DNA from: Plazaster borealis
Lineage: Eukaryota > Echinodermata > Asteroidea > Forcipulatida > Labidiasteridae
Direction of reading: 5' to 3'
DNA length: 64,000 nt
Assembly: GCA_021014325.1 (NCBI GenBank)
Contig: CM037464.1
Location: forward strand, 6,479,127-6,543,126
Notes under the pieces: model-generated
What the model saw: only the letters and a program-made list of their open reading frames with translations
Told to the model about the DNA's origin: nothing
Database searches by the model: none
Part shown: piece after piece, positions 43,685 through 54,289 of the stretch
How the letters are laid out: each line of letters opens with the position of its first letter
Numbering within the stretch: the first letter of the stretch is position 1
Made by a program: the position numbers and the translations under genes

Positions 43685-44061
43685 TTAAAGGCACTGAACA
43701 CGTTTGGTAATTGTCAAAGACCAGTGTTCTCATTTGGTGTATCCCAACATATGCATAAAATAACAAGCCTGTGAAAATTTGGGCTCAATTGGTCATCGAA
43801 GTTGCAAGAAAATGCTGAAAGAAAAAACACCCTTGTTGTACAAATTTGTGTGCTTTCAGATAGGAATAAAAGGCTTCTTGCAAGAAGTCTTTTATTATTT
43901 TAGTGAGAAATTACCTCTTTCTCAAAAACTACGTTACTTCAGAGGGAGTCGTTTCTCACAATGTTTTATACTATCAACAGCTCTCCGTTGCTTGTTACCA
44001 AGTCAGTTTTTCTGTTAATATATATTTTGAGTAATTACCAAACGTGTACAGTGCCTTTTAA
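43685..44061. mobile_element. Foldback MITE, full-length
   Basis: Ends TTAAAGGCACTGAACACGTT and CCAAACGTGTACAGTGCCTTTTAA. The centre AAAAGGCTTCTTGCAAGAAG, TCTTTT shares the G-T mismatch of the copy at 30,114 but has the TTGCAA hexamer. Confidence 0.95.
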
Positions 44062-44965
44062 GAAGAAGATAAAAGGTTGCAGCAATGGAGATGTATATAT
44101 ATAGATAGCAGAATGGAATAAGGTGAGATAAATCATGAACGCCAAGGCCGTAGATTGTCCGAGGTGTTCCAATCTGCACCGGGGGTTGTGCGTGTTCTTG
44201 CTGGATGTATAGACAGCGGGCTATGACACGAAATGCAAATTATAGCCGGCGAATGGCTGCCGTACAAAACAAACAAAAACATCTCTGGACTCTCGCTTTA
44301 TCTTGTTGGAAATGAAGCTGGTTTGTTTTGTTTCCCCGGGTCCCTTGTCTTATACGCTCGTTTAGTTAAATCGTATATGAGGCTGAATTGATGGGCAACG
44401 GTTGTCCACTTCTGATACAACTCGCCCCCTAAGGTATTCACCTTGACCTTTTGAAAAAAGATAAAAATTTAGAAAAAAAGAAAGAAAAAACCCCAATTAC
44501 TAAATAAAAGCGGAAGAGCAGAACTGTCGAGTGTGTTTGATCTGCAGTAATTGACAGGGCAGATGGGTGGACTTTTTGTTATACTATTGCGCCATATTTC
44601 AAGTGCGTAAGTTGATTCATCTAATTATACCCAATAATGCATATCACCTTTTTCCTGTCTTTACGCTCAGTGTGAATTCATGAATAAGACAAAAACAATT
44701 TTACGTATAAAGAGTAGAACAATTTAAATAACGTAACAAGAGTCTTCAATTTTGTTTTCTAAAGATTATAACAGATACAAAAGGACATAAATACGAAGGT
44801 ATCCACAAACCACCATTCGACGATTTCACAAAAAATGACCACCAAATGTTGATGGACATTTCACGCGTTGTTTGCATGCTGCCTGTATTGAAAACTAGAG
44901 GATGGGAAATAATGAATGCTAACTCGACCAGAGGGTTTCAGTTCGAGTCCGATCTTTTGGAACCC
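44062..44965. other. Unassigned, mostly repeat-poor DNA
   Basis: Contains a POU octamer ATGCAAAT near 44,233; no gene or dispersed repeat recognised. Confidence 0.45.
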
Positions 44966-44967
44966 TT

Positions 44968-45100
44968 ATAGGCCGAATCCGAATTGGCGGCTACGGCTCC
45001 GGCTACGACTGTTGCTAAGGGTGTTGCTATTGACGTCCTATACTCCAATACATGATGACGCGGTTAAGTAGCCGTAGCCAGCAATTCAGACACGGCCTAT
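44968..45100. mobile_element. 133-bp foldback, GGCGGCTACGGCT arms
   Basis: ATAGGCCGAATCCGAATTGG and inverse ATTCAGACACGGCCTAT mark the ends, with GGCTACGG/CCGTAGCC inside. The core AATTGGCGGCTACGGCT is shared with the long hairpin at 51,132. Confidence 0.85.
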
Positions 45101-45159
45101 GTCAAGTTCAAAGACCAAATACTAAACCAAAGTCCAGTAGTCCAGCTGACTAGGCCCAT

Positions 45160-45360
45160 ATAATAATAATATTGGCTTCTTATATAGCGCTCATATCCGT
45201 CACTCAGTGACGCTCAAGGCGCTTTAACATTCAGTATTTACCTGCAAGGTAAGTTTGAGACCTACTCCAGACTTTACATAGCACCATGTAATGGTTTACA
45301 AGGGGCTGTGGCGCAATATGCAGCCAATCAAACCAGGAAAACTGTGCACTTGTGGTAAAC
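45160..45360 (-). mobile_element. 3' half of the tRNA-Leu SINE, minus strand
   Basis: CATATAATAATAATATTGGC, TTCTTATATAGCGCTCATAT is the inverse tail; CATGTAATGGTTTACAAGG and GCAATATGCAGCCAATCAAA match the body at 36,530-36,580 in reverse. The tRNA head is absent (5' truncation). Confidence 0.85.
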
Positions 45361-45690
45361 AGCATGAATTTTCCTACAGATGTTCTATAATATTATACCC
45401 TAGTCAATTTTAGACGTGGACCCATCTCAGCTCTTGCCCATTTTAGAGGCGGGGCTATATTTTCTGAAAGTGGAAGTAGCAAACAAACAAAATTTCAATT
45501 TGACTACATCGTTGGTTTTCTCTGCACATTATTTTGTTGACTGAAATACATGGTAACAGTAGAATACAAATAACAAAATCAATAATTATTTTTATTTCTG
45601 CCCTTTTTGTATGCGGAGTTACATTTTTGAAAAGTGGGAGGCAAAATATAATATGCAGTTCTCACAGCTTGAGGTTTTTTTTAACTGAAA
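45361..45690. other. Unassigned DNA
   Basis: Nothing recognised. Confidence 0.5.
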
Positions 45691-45696
45691 CAAGTT

Positions 45697-46072
45697 AAAG
45701 GAACGTTACAGAACTGGTAATTAAAATTTTCTTTAAGATCACAGATTTACATAAAACTTACACGGTCTAATGTTGATGATGATAGTAGAAAACATCCCTA
45801 GAAATATTTCTGTCTGAAATGCCATATTTGATGAGAAATGAATAAAACTAATTTCAGATTGGAGTTTATCTCTCATGAGCGTTTTATTCATGCATTGTAT
45901 AACACATGCAAATGTGTAATCGGTTTTTCACTATTTTCTCGTGACCAGATGGCCGATCGATCTCAAACTTCTACAGGTTTGTCAGTTTATGTGTATGGTG
46001 GATTATATAAAGTGCTTACACTGCCAGCAACTGTTTTGTTAGCAAAAACCAATTCTGTAATGTTCCTTTAAG
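45697..46072. mobile_element. Foldback MITE, second family (AGGAACGTTACAG ends)
   Basis: TTAAAGGAACGTTACAGAAC at the left is mirrored by TTCTGTAATGTTCCTTTAA at the right. It has the same TTAA-AGG boundary and length (~376) as the main family but a different sequence. Confidence 0.9.
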
Positions 46073-46094
46073 GATGTAGATACAGGGTCATGTT

Positions 46095-46545
46095 ATAGCA
46101 AGGTGTATGCGACCCGCTAGTAAATTTCTAGTTGATCTGCATGGGTTCGAGTCCCAGTGAGTAAGTACCGAGAGAGCAATGAGTCTTTTGACACTGCATG
46201 CCTTATTGTCATTACACTGATTAATATTCCCAGTCTTCGGGATGCCTTGTTAAGGCTACACTCAACTGTGCGATTGCTCTTTATTCCTTCATCACAACAA
46301 CTCCAGTTACCATGGTTTCTGGCGGGAAAGAATTGATCGTTTTTGTATGGGGAGACGGCAGAGGTCGTCCAGCGGGCGACATTGTACTTGTAATTCCTTT
46401 GTGCAAAAGCTTCTGGTGCGAGCCTCAAGACATGCGTTATGATAAACCTATGTTCATGATTGTGGGGGGGGGGGGTGATTAACCATGTCCCCGCCCCCAC
46501 CCCCTCAACCAACCGAACCCCACCGGCAGTGCCCTCCAAGTTTAT
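46095..46545 (+). mobile_element. SINE-like repeat with B box
   Basis: GGGTTCGAGTCCCAGTGAGT at 46,143 is a pol III B box. The 140-codon minus-strand open frame across the downstream body has no recognisable domain and is not called a gene. Confidence 0.4.
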
Positions 46546-46559
46546 GTGTAGTTTCTTCC

Positions 46560-46960
46560 TGCTAGCTATTACTATACATTGCTAATGTATATCTATACTC
46601 AATGCAGTTTCACTTTGCATTATAAACGGAAATAGAGAATTGGTAACTATAATCACAAAGACAAAATCTCACTGATTATAAAGTTACTTTGAAACCATCC
46701 TTCAGAGAAATATTCCTGTTTGACGTATTGGCAAAGTTGAGACACAATAGCATTTGAAGACCCACCTACCCCCCTTTCCCGCGCAACTAAATTATCGGTA
46801 TTGCTAGTCGACAAAAGATATTATAATTAGCGGCCTGTAATGGTCATCACAAAAGTTGACAAAACACCGAACGTTTTGCGTTGGTTTCACTAAAACGCAA
46901 CCACCTTATAAGTTGCAAATTTCAACGGTTTCATTACCCCTTCCCCTGAAATATGCTAAT
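46560..46960. other. Mostly unassigned; short minus-strand fragment of the GATTGTGGCAATC family near 46,650-46,770
   Basis: ACTGATTATAAAGTTACTTTG and TTGAAGACCCACC resemble parts of 41,860-41,960 in reverse. Confidence 0.35.
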
Positions 46961-46974
46961 TACATTCACGCATA

Positions 46975-47330
46975 GGGGTTGAGCAAGGTTGGTGAGGCAC
47001 CTGCTTTGTTTGCCGCCTTGGGGTTCAGGGGCATCAAATATACCAAGGTTCTGTTTGATATAAACAGTTTATGAAGTGGTGAGTGTATATCTCAAAAGAC
47101 TTTGTGGTTGAACAAAGAAAAATTGACTAGAGCGGGATTTGAACCAACGACCTCCGGTTTAACGTACCGGCGCTCTACCAACTGAGCTATCTAGCCCTAT
47201 GTTGGCAGTCTCCCTACTTTTAATCGGGGTGCCAGTCAGAAGCCATATAACCGACGGCTGCTGTGACGCCAGGGAACGATACAACCTGGGAAGCGGCAGC
47301 CAGGCAACCTCGTCCCCATGGTTTACTTTA
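46975..47330 (-). mobile_element. tRNA-derived SINE with 5' extension, minus strand
   Basis: On the minus strand: GGGCTAGATAGCTCAGTTGG (A box), GCGCCGGTACGTTAAACCGG (GTT anticodon), B box GGTTCAAATCC, then a T-rich CAATTTTTCTTTGTTCAACC end. TATGGCTTCTGACTGGCACC upstream of the head matches 21,122-21,145. This is the best preserved head of the family. Confidence 0.8.
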
Positions 47331-48745
47331 TTTCCAACCATGTTTACAATAGTAAACCCTGGGAGGGAAACTCCTAAAAAATACTTGGACCTTGATTGGA
47401 CAACGACTGGTGTACAAAAGTCTAACGTAAACATGTTAAGTTGTACTCATTCAGTATTCACCATGTTCACAGCCAGACGATTCTAATTTGCATACGTATC
47501 CAAAAAAATTGGATATGCAAATGATCCAATACCAGTGTGAGCTAGCGGTCAACCTCGTACTGCTCGACACACCTTGGGGACGAGGTTGGCAGCCAGGGGA
47601 TCACCTTTAGGGGATGCGACTTTTTTCAATTTTTTCTCAAAATAATGCTAATAACGTTTTTGAAGACTAAGAGAGTAAAGGGGCCGGGCGCCACGGGCCC
47701 CAGCTACACCCCTGATGTTTTGTTTGACAACCAGAAGATCGAAATAAATATATAGTTAACAAAAACTTTACTTATTATCCCTTTAATTTATTATAATAAC
47801 GCATAGCAAAGACTGATCAGAAATAGTTACGGTTGTTCCCAACTCAAACGCCACAATGACAAACCTCTCCCGTTGATTGCCGCTGATTAAATATGCCATC
47901 ATAATAATGTTGCTACACAAACAGCTGGACAAGGTTCGAAAGCAATTTCACTCTTCGAGTGACATTTTCAAATTACAATTTTACAGGATAAGAATTTCTG
48001 CTGAAAGATTAGCTTTCCACTTGCGCTACCTTGGATATAAAACACTCCGCACTGCGCCAACAGTGGCCGATCATAAAACACACTCAGAACCCCTTTATAG
48101 ATGGGAGAATAATAAACCCATAGAAATTATGACGATGTCTGGTGCCTGCCTCTTTACTTATAAAAAAAGGGAAACCAGAGTACAGTTTAGCTTGACATCT
48201 TCAGATTTATCTTCAAATGAGGTTCCATAAATTTCTGGCACATAGTTCAAGCGAACTCGAGTGTTAACTTTAAAGTTAATCTTTTTTCAAGTCACAAGAA
48301 TCAATTTTAAAAGCGGTCATGCTGAGGTCAGCCAGGAGTGGTGATAAAAACGAACTGATTGAAGACTAGTTTATTGATCGGTGGAGGAATGGAGCGAGGA
48401 AATCTCCCTCGCTCCGTGGTGGAGGTTATAGGTCAAGAAAAGGCAATTTATATTAATTATTAATCAAGTCCACAATGCTTCTTGTTCATTTTGTCTCCTG
48501 GGGAGAGATTCATTCTGAGTAAATTTGTGATTCTTTAATTTGGCTTCGGGCATTAATTTAATACTTTTGGCCTTGACAGAAGAGATTCCGTGTTTCCGAT
48601 TTCGGCCACAAATATACTCACTGATAAATTAATAATACGTTATTCTTTTATAGCGCTTTATCACGCCCAAACGGGCGTCTTAAAGCGCTCATTGTTTTTA
48701 TGACAGGTACGTAGAGCTATGTTGTTTATTAAGGCTGAATCATTA
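47331..48745. other. Unassigned DNA with two small hairpins
   Basis: A GC-rich hairpin GGAGCGAGG/CCTCGCTCC lies at 48,391-48,415, and AGCGCTTTATCACGCCC/GGGCGTCTTAAAGCGCT at 48,651-48,689. The latter resembles the GCGC tail of retroelements. A 117-codon frame at 47,877-48,230 has no recognised domain. Confidence 0.4.
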
Positions 48746-48747
48746 TT

Positions 48748-48878
48748 ATAGACCCTTTGCATATGACGTCGTCAAAAGCCTAAACAGCGCCCTCACTGAG
48801 GTCAAAGGAAGACCTATCATTGGCTGAAACTTTTCCATTGTTTGACCTCAGCGATGGCGCCCAATGCAAGGGTTCTAT
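48748..48878. mobile_element. 131-bp foldback, ATAGACCCTTTGCAT arms
   Basis: ATAGACCCTTTGCATATGAC at the left and CAATGCAAGGGTTCTAT at the right mirror each other, with GCGCCCTCACTGAGGTCAAA / TTTGACCTCAGCGATGGCGC inside. Confidence 0.85.
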
Positions 48879-48879
48879 T

Positions 48880-49660
48880 GAAATCCACAATTTATTGCGA
48901 TTTAGACAGTGGATTTTAAGTACCGATTCCTAGGGCCAGTTGGTGACCTGGAACCTTATTTGACAAAGCATCTTAAGCACCAAACTTTGCTAAGCACAGA
49001 ATAATGTTGCTTACCCCCAAAAAGGGCGACCAGCCAAAATACCATATCATGTGTGCTGCTTTTGAGTGGTTCACATATTATTTTTCTGTGGCAGATATAT
49101 TTCAGTTCAGCAGTGTTTTCTGTTTAAAGGGTGTACAACATTAGTGAGATTTGAAACATAAATATTCACAGATTTTCACATAACTTACATGGCAGGTGTA
49201 AAGATTGTCATGGTGGAAAACTTCCCTTGAAATATTTTAGTTGCTCTCATTGCAAAATGAGCAACGAATATGGTGATTACGGTGTGTTTGAAGCGAGGAA
49301 CTGAAATAATTTACTCTTGCAGACACACTCTCCCGTTAATATATTATATTAATCTTAAAGGACTAGAAATCTTATTGGGGTAGTTATTGTATATCTATAT
49401 ATACATATTGCTGATTCACCGCCCATGTGACGTTCTTTTGATTGTCCAGCACACACATTATAATAATGTCATCGAACTTCTACTGTGGCGTTCGTTCGCC
49501 CCAGCACTTAACGACCTTCGTACGTCCATCCCCGCAGCTGCGATCGAGTGTTTTCTTTTCTCTGTAGATTTTTTGTTAATTGAGTCAAAAGGTATCAATG
49601 AGAATAGAGTACGATAGAATAAATCTCTGCAATTTGTATATAAAGGGGAAGTACATTTTT
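48880..49660. other. Largely unassigned; foldback-like fragment at 49,120-49,330
   Basis: TTTAAAGGGTGTACAACATT at 49,127 looks like a TTAA-AGG end, followed by ATAACTTACATGGCAGGTGT and GTGGAAAACTTCCCTTGAAA, similar in plan to the left half of 45,697. No matching right end. Confidence 0.4.
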
Positions 49661-49662
49661 TC

Positions 49663-50170
49663 TTTTAAAGGGTAAATTGTATCATAGTTTTCAATACACG
49701 CACTTTGCAACCAACCTGAGAATTTCATTGAATTCGGTGGTCACGTAAAAATAGAGACAAACGTTTACGGGTTTTGGGGCGTTTTTTTTCCTCTGGGATT
49801 CTGTACACTTATTGTTATTTCGATTGCGGCAGTTGAAATAAGCAACGACGTTTTTTGTGTTGTTCTTATTTATTCTTGGGTTTTTGGTGTTTTTTTAAAT
49901 TTATTTATTTTTCTTTATTGATGAATTGTTTTTTAATTTATCTTGTAAGTTATTTATTTTTTTGTTCTATTATTTATTTGTGATGTTTTATTTTCATTTT
50001 TATTTTAATTTTATTTTTTTTTATTTTTTGGGGGGGATCGTCAAAAGCAACTTTCTTGATTTTGACGGGTTATTTTCAAGCCTAACAATTTCTCTGGAGT
50101 ATTAGTGATTGTGTTACCTCTGCAATCAGTGAGCTTCAAAACTGACAGTTGTTTTCATAATTATTACAAA
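49663..50170 (+). mobile_element. TTAA-AGG half element followed by GATTGCGGCAGTT-family sequence
   Basis: TTAAAGGGTAAATTGTATCA, TTTTCAATACACGCACTTTG resembles 25,494-25,640. TTATTTCGATTGCGGCAGTTGAAA at 49,815 is the family hairpin of 41,836. T-rich low complexity fills 49,860-50,030. Confidence 0.45.
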
Positions 50171-50233
50171 TGTTTGTACTTTTCTTGATAGGGCTTTGTC
50201 TTTAAGGTATGATGCAGGATTCACATTAAAAAC

Positions 50234-50466
50234 TTCCGGGACAGAATCGACCCGGATCGGGATCCCGTCGGGCCTGACCCATTTCTTGGTCAGTATCACC
50301 CGGAATCTGTGTAGAAATAAACTAAAAAATCGGTCGAAATAACGTAGAATCCGAGTTAAATTTCCAATTTTTAAAACCAGTTTCCTAGTCAGCCTGACCC
50401 GGAAATGGATCAGGCCCCGTGTGACCCGGAATCCGGGTCAATTCTGACCCGGGAAGTTCTAGGGTG
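50234..50466 (+). mobile_element. CCGGGTCA-family dispersed element, copy 3
   Basis: CGGGCCTGACCCATTTCTTG, CACCCGGAATCTG, CCAGTTTCCTAGTCAGCCTG, GTGACCCGGAATCCGGGTCA, TTCTGACCCGGGAAG. The element contains the direct/inverse motif pair GACCCGGAATCCGGGTC, itself a near palindrome. Confidence 0.8.
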
Positions 50467-50469
50467 TTT

Positions 50470-51130
50470 TTGGTCATAACTTATGAACGGTTTTTAATCT
50501 CAAAGCTTAATTTGTCATACATTTGAAAAAAAAGTGTCATCTCTCCTGAGAAACACATTGGCCTACTTCTGAAATAAATTATTACAGAGCTGCCAACCCT
50601 CCCGAGGCTGCAGAAAGTTCCCTGAAATAAACAAATCTTTCCATATTCTGATGAACTAATTTGAAAGTTTGCCTGATTATTGAAACTTGTATTATGTTAA
50701 TGTTATGTTAATGTTTCTATGTATGTCTGACCCGGCGAGTTGTCCGACTGTAGAGTCGTCCAACAGACGAGTTGTCCGAACTGCAGTTGTGCATGGTTGT
50801 AATACACTACACAACGACGAAGCCAAGTGTATGGTTGTTGTACTAATGTAGTTGCTTATAATAGCACCGAGTTGTGGTTGTACATACCAAATACATGGTT
50901 GTTTACACTACACCATGTACGCTGACACAACGTGAGCTAGAGTAGTAGTTGTTGCAATGATGGGGCCAAAACAATTAAATTAATGTAATTCTAAAAGTCT
51001 CCCTGGTTGTTGTGCAACGTCTCCCTGATTGCAAGATGCAAATGTTGGCAGCTCTGTTATTGACATGTGCGGGCAAAGTTTCTCTTGAAACTCAACGGAG
51101 TCCCTGTTTCTGATTGCAAAACCGAAGTAA
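50470..51130. other. Unassigned; short ATGGTTGT-containing repeats at 50,790-50,960
   Basis: TGCATGGTTGTAATACACTA, TGTATGGTTGTTGTACTAAT and ACATGGTTGTTTACACTACA are loose repeats. Confidence 0.4.
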
Positions 51131-51131
51131 G

Positions 51132-51693
51132 GCAGTTTTAGAATTAGCGGCTACGGCTGTGACTGCGGCTTGATCACCACGTTTACATGTGTTGAAACAG
51201 AGGTTGCCCTTAGCGACAGCTAGAGCCACAGCTGCCAATAAGCCATTTGCGAGTTAGATTTGAATAAAGTCTGGTACAATGACTTGCTTATAGCATGGTT
51301 ACAGTCACAAGTTACCGCTTAAATTAGAACTCTTCAGACGAGACAGTTGCTATGTCAAATGGTTTGGGGCAAGCTTTTGTATAGCAACCTCCAGATGAGC
51401 AAACCCTGGTACCATTGTGCCATACACATTCATTCAAAATTGTGTATGGGTGGTCGCCATCTCTTACTTAACTACGCAAAATCTTGCCCCGAATCATGTG
51501 ACATAGCAACTGTCTCGACAGTCTGAGGAATTCAAATTTAAGCGGTAACTTGTGATCAAGCAAGTCATTGTACCAGACATTATTCAAATCTAACTCGCAA
51601 ATGGCCTATTGGCAGCTGTGGCTCCAGCTTTTGCTAAGGGCAGCCTATGTTTCAACACATGTTAACAGCCGTAGCCGCTAATTCTGAAACTGC
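51132..51693. mobile_element. Long hairpin: ~560-bp inverted repeat with ~210-245-bp arms
   Basis: The left arm 51,132-51,378 and right arm 51,485-51,693 match in inverse orientation at high identity. Examples: GCCATTTGCGAGTTAGATTT against AAATCTAACTCGCAAATGGC, and TGGTACAATGACTTGCTT against AAGCAAGTCATTGTACCA. The loop is ~105 bases. Outer ends are GCAGTTTTAGAATTAGCGGC and inverse. No coding sequence; a transcript would fold into long double-stranded RNA. Confidence 0.92.
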
Positions 51694-51699
51694 ACAGAT

Positions 51700-52545
51700 G
51701 TCGTGCACACAATTCCTGACAAAACAGTCAGAGCCCACAATGATTCTCATTCGGTCAGGATTCCCAGTTGGTGAAATCTTACTTTGTTTATATAATTTGA
51801 GTAATTTCTGGTTATAATTTCACATGGTCGTCCGGCCGAATTAAGTATGGGAAAAAACGCCTACCCCCATCCCTTTAACGGTTTTAATCAAGTTTACACG
51901 CGCTTGATAACAAATAATAATAAATAAATGATATTAACTGGATTTATTAAAGCGTCAAATTGCCGGAGGATAGGCTGCAAGGTGAAGATACATGCAACTT
52001 ATAAATTAAAGTGGACAGCATTACGTTTTAATTTAGTTTCAAAACACAATCTCTTTAAGCTTGCACACTTTTCGATAAGGGTTTGTTTAATGATAATTTC
52101 AAAATTTGCCTTTTTGTGTGTCCGTACATAAAATCTTAGTCATACAGGATCCTCAATCGTTGGCATAAATCAAATTGTATTCATTTGAAGCAATTAATTT
52201 CTTGTTATTTATATGATTATTGATTACAACAATTCCTTTAAAAATGCAATTGAATTTACTTGTCGGCATCTGTTTCAGCATTCCTGTTTGTTCGTAGTAC
52301 CCATACCAATAATATGGATACACTTTGGCATATCTTCAAGGCGTATACCGTATAGGAATTAAAATCTCTCCGTCAAATTAACGAAGCCACGCTGGGTTAC
52401 AGATGACTTCTGTGACAGAAATGCAATAAGGTCACCCGAGTCATACCAATGTGGCTGGATTCATAATTAGATTGGTGATCAAACTGAAGACGTAGCGTCG
52501 ACTATAAAGAAGAGAACAGAATTAAATAGTCGTTGAAATTGAAAA
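51700..52545. other. Unassigned, repeat-poor DNA
   Basis: No gene recognised; 52,260-52,500 is less AT-rich but has no identifiable motif. Confidence 0.4.
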
Positions 52546-52549
52546 AAGC

Positions 52550-53870
52550 AAACAGAATTCCTTGATGTAAAGAAGCAAATAGAATAAATTGAAAGGCAAA
52601 CAGAATGAATTAAGATTTAGATTGACAACCAGACTGAAGGAACAGAATGAAGAATGGGTTTAGATTAACAAGCAAACAGAATGGAGATGAGATTAAAAGG
52701 CAAACAGAATGAATATGGATTCATAATTAGTTAGATTGATAATCAAACTGAAGACACAACTGTGACCAATAAGAAATGAACAGAATGAAGAAGGAGTTTA
52801 GACTAAGAAGCAAGCAGACTGTAGATGAGATTAAAAGGCAAACAGAATGAATCTGGATTTTAATTCAGTTTGATATTAATCAGACTGAAGAACCAAACTC
52901 GAGCCTCGACCAATAAGTTTGATATTAATCAAACTAAAGAACCAACCTCGAGCCTCGACCAATAAGAAAGGGACAGAATGAAGAAGGGGTTTCGATTAAC
53001 AAGCAAACAGAGTGGCGTTGAGATTAAAAGGAAAACAGAATGAATCTGGATTCGTAATCAGATTGATAATCAAACTGAAGACACAACTGCGACTAATAAG
53101 AAAGGAACATAATGAAGAATTGGTTAAGATATGTTAGGATTAAGAAGCATACAGAACTCAAATGGTTCAAATTATAATGTAAACAGAATCAAGAACTTGT
53201 TGAGATTCAGGGGTTAACAGAATGAAGGGTTGGCTAAGAACAGAATGAAGATCAAAAGTTAAACAAAATGAATAATTATTTAATATAAAGAAATAAACTT
53301 ATGAAGGTGTCCAAATTAAAATGCAAACACCATGGAGATTAAAACGATTTAAAAGCATGCAGAATGAAAAAACGGTTAAGATTGAAAAGCAAACAGACAA
53401 CAGAATGCATGGTTTAAAGCTCGGGATGTGTAAACAATGAAGGCTAGCATTCATGCAGCTAAAAGATTAAAGAGTTGAACGACATTAGGAAGCAAAAAGA
53501 GCTGGCAAAGGGCTTAGACTAAAAAGACAACAGAATGAATAGTTAGTTTTAGGATATACATATACATATTGATAAGCAAAGATAAGGAAGCAAAAGGAAC
53601 GAGATGAAGCGAAAAGACCTGATAAATGGCTTAGACTAAAAAGACAACAGAATGAATAGTTAGTTTTAGGATATACATATATATATTGATAAGCAAAGAT
53701 AAGGAAGCAAAAGGAACGGGATGAAGCGAAAAGACCTGATAAATGGCTTAGATTAAAAAGACAACAGAATGAATAGTTAGATTTAGGATTTATAATAATA
53801 AGCGAACTGTGTTTAAGAAAGGATCAAACCTAATAAGCAAACAGAATGAGAACTGAAGATTTATGAATCA
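52550..53870 (+). repeat. Degenerate satellite (AAGCAAACAGAATGAA family) with higher-order units
   Basis: Short units such as AAAGGCAAACAGAATGAAT recur throughout. A ~150-bp higher-order unit (ATTAGATTGATAATCAAACT, AACTGCGACCAATAAGAAAG) is seen three to four times from 52,460 to 53,110. A 117-120-bp unit (GACCTGATAAATGGCTTAGA ... GGATATACATATA) is seen at 53,510-53,800, nearly identical in its two main copies. Confidence 0.85.
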
Positions 53871-54285
53871 GTTCAGAGAAGCTAAACCCCATGAAAGTTT
53901 AACATACTGGGGTTGAGCAAAGTTCAATGTTTCCATTTAAATTGTGTACACACAGTTGAGAGATTCTCAGATACTTAATCTGCTTATTAAAATTTACGTT
54001 TCCTATAAAATAAAGTGCTTGACATCTGGGAATGTTCGGAATGCACTTCGTTCGGCTGGTATATGAGTCACAAGAATATCTTCCAAACGTTTCCAAGGTA
54101 CACTTCTACAGAGTCAAGCAGAGATGAAGTAATCGTGGTTATTAATACTTGTTCTCAGATTTGTATTCCAGGCATGCAACTTTTCAGCTGATTAGATGAT
54201 TTCCTCTTTCACAGCTGATCCATTGAAAACTGAAAAACACAGTAAAAAAGTATTGCATTGCCTGGAAATGTCTCAATTTTGACAG
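53870..54285. other. Unassigned DNA
   Basis: Nothing recognised. Confidence 0.5.
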
Positions 54286-54289
54286 CTAT

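Noticed and set aside
46117..46539. 140-codon minus-strand frame
   Set aside because: Lies over a SINE-like body with a B box on the plus strand and a poly-G tract; no protein family recognised.
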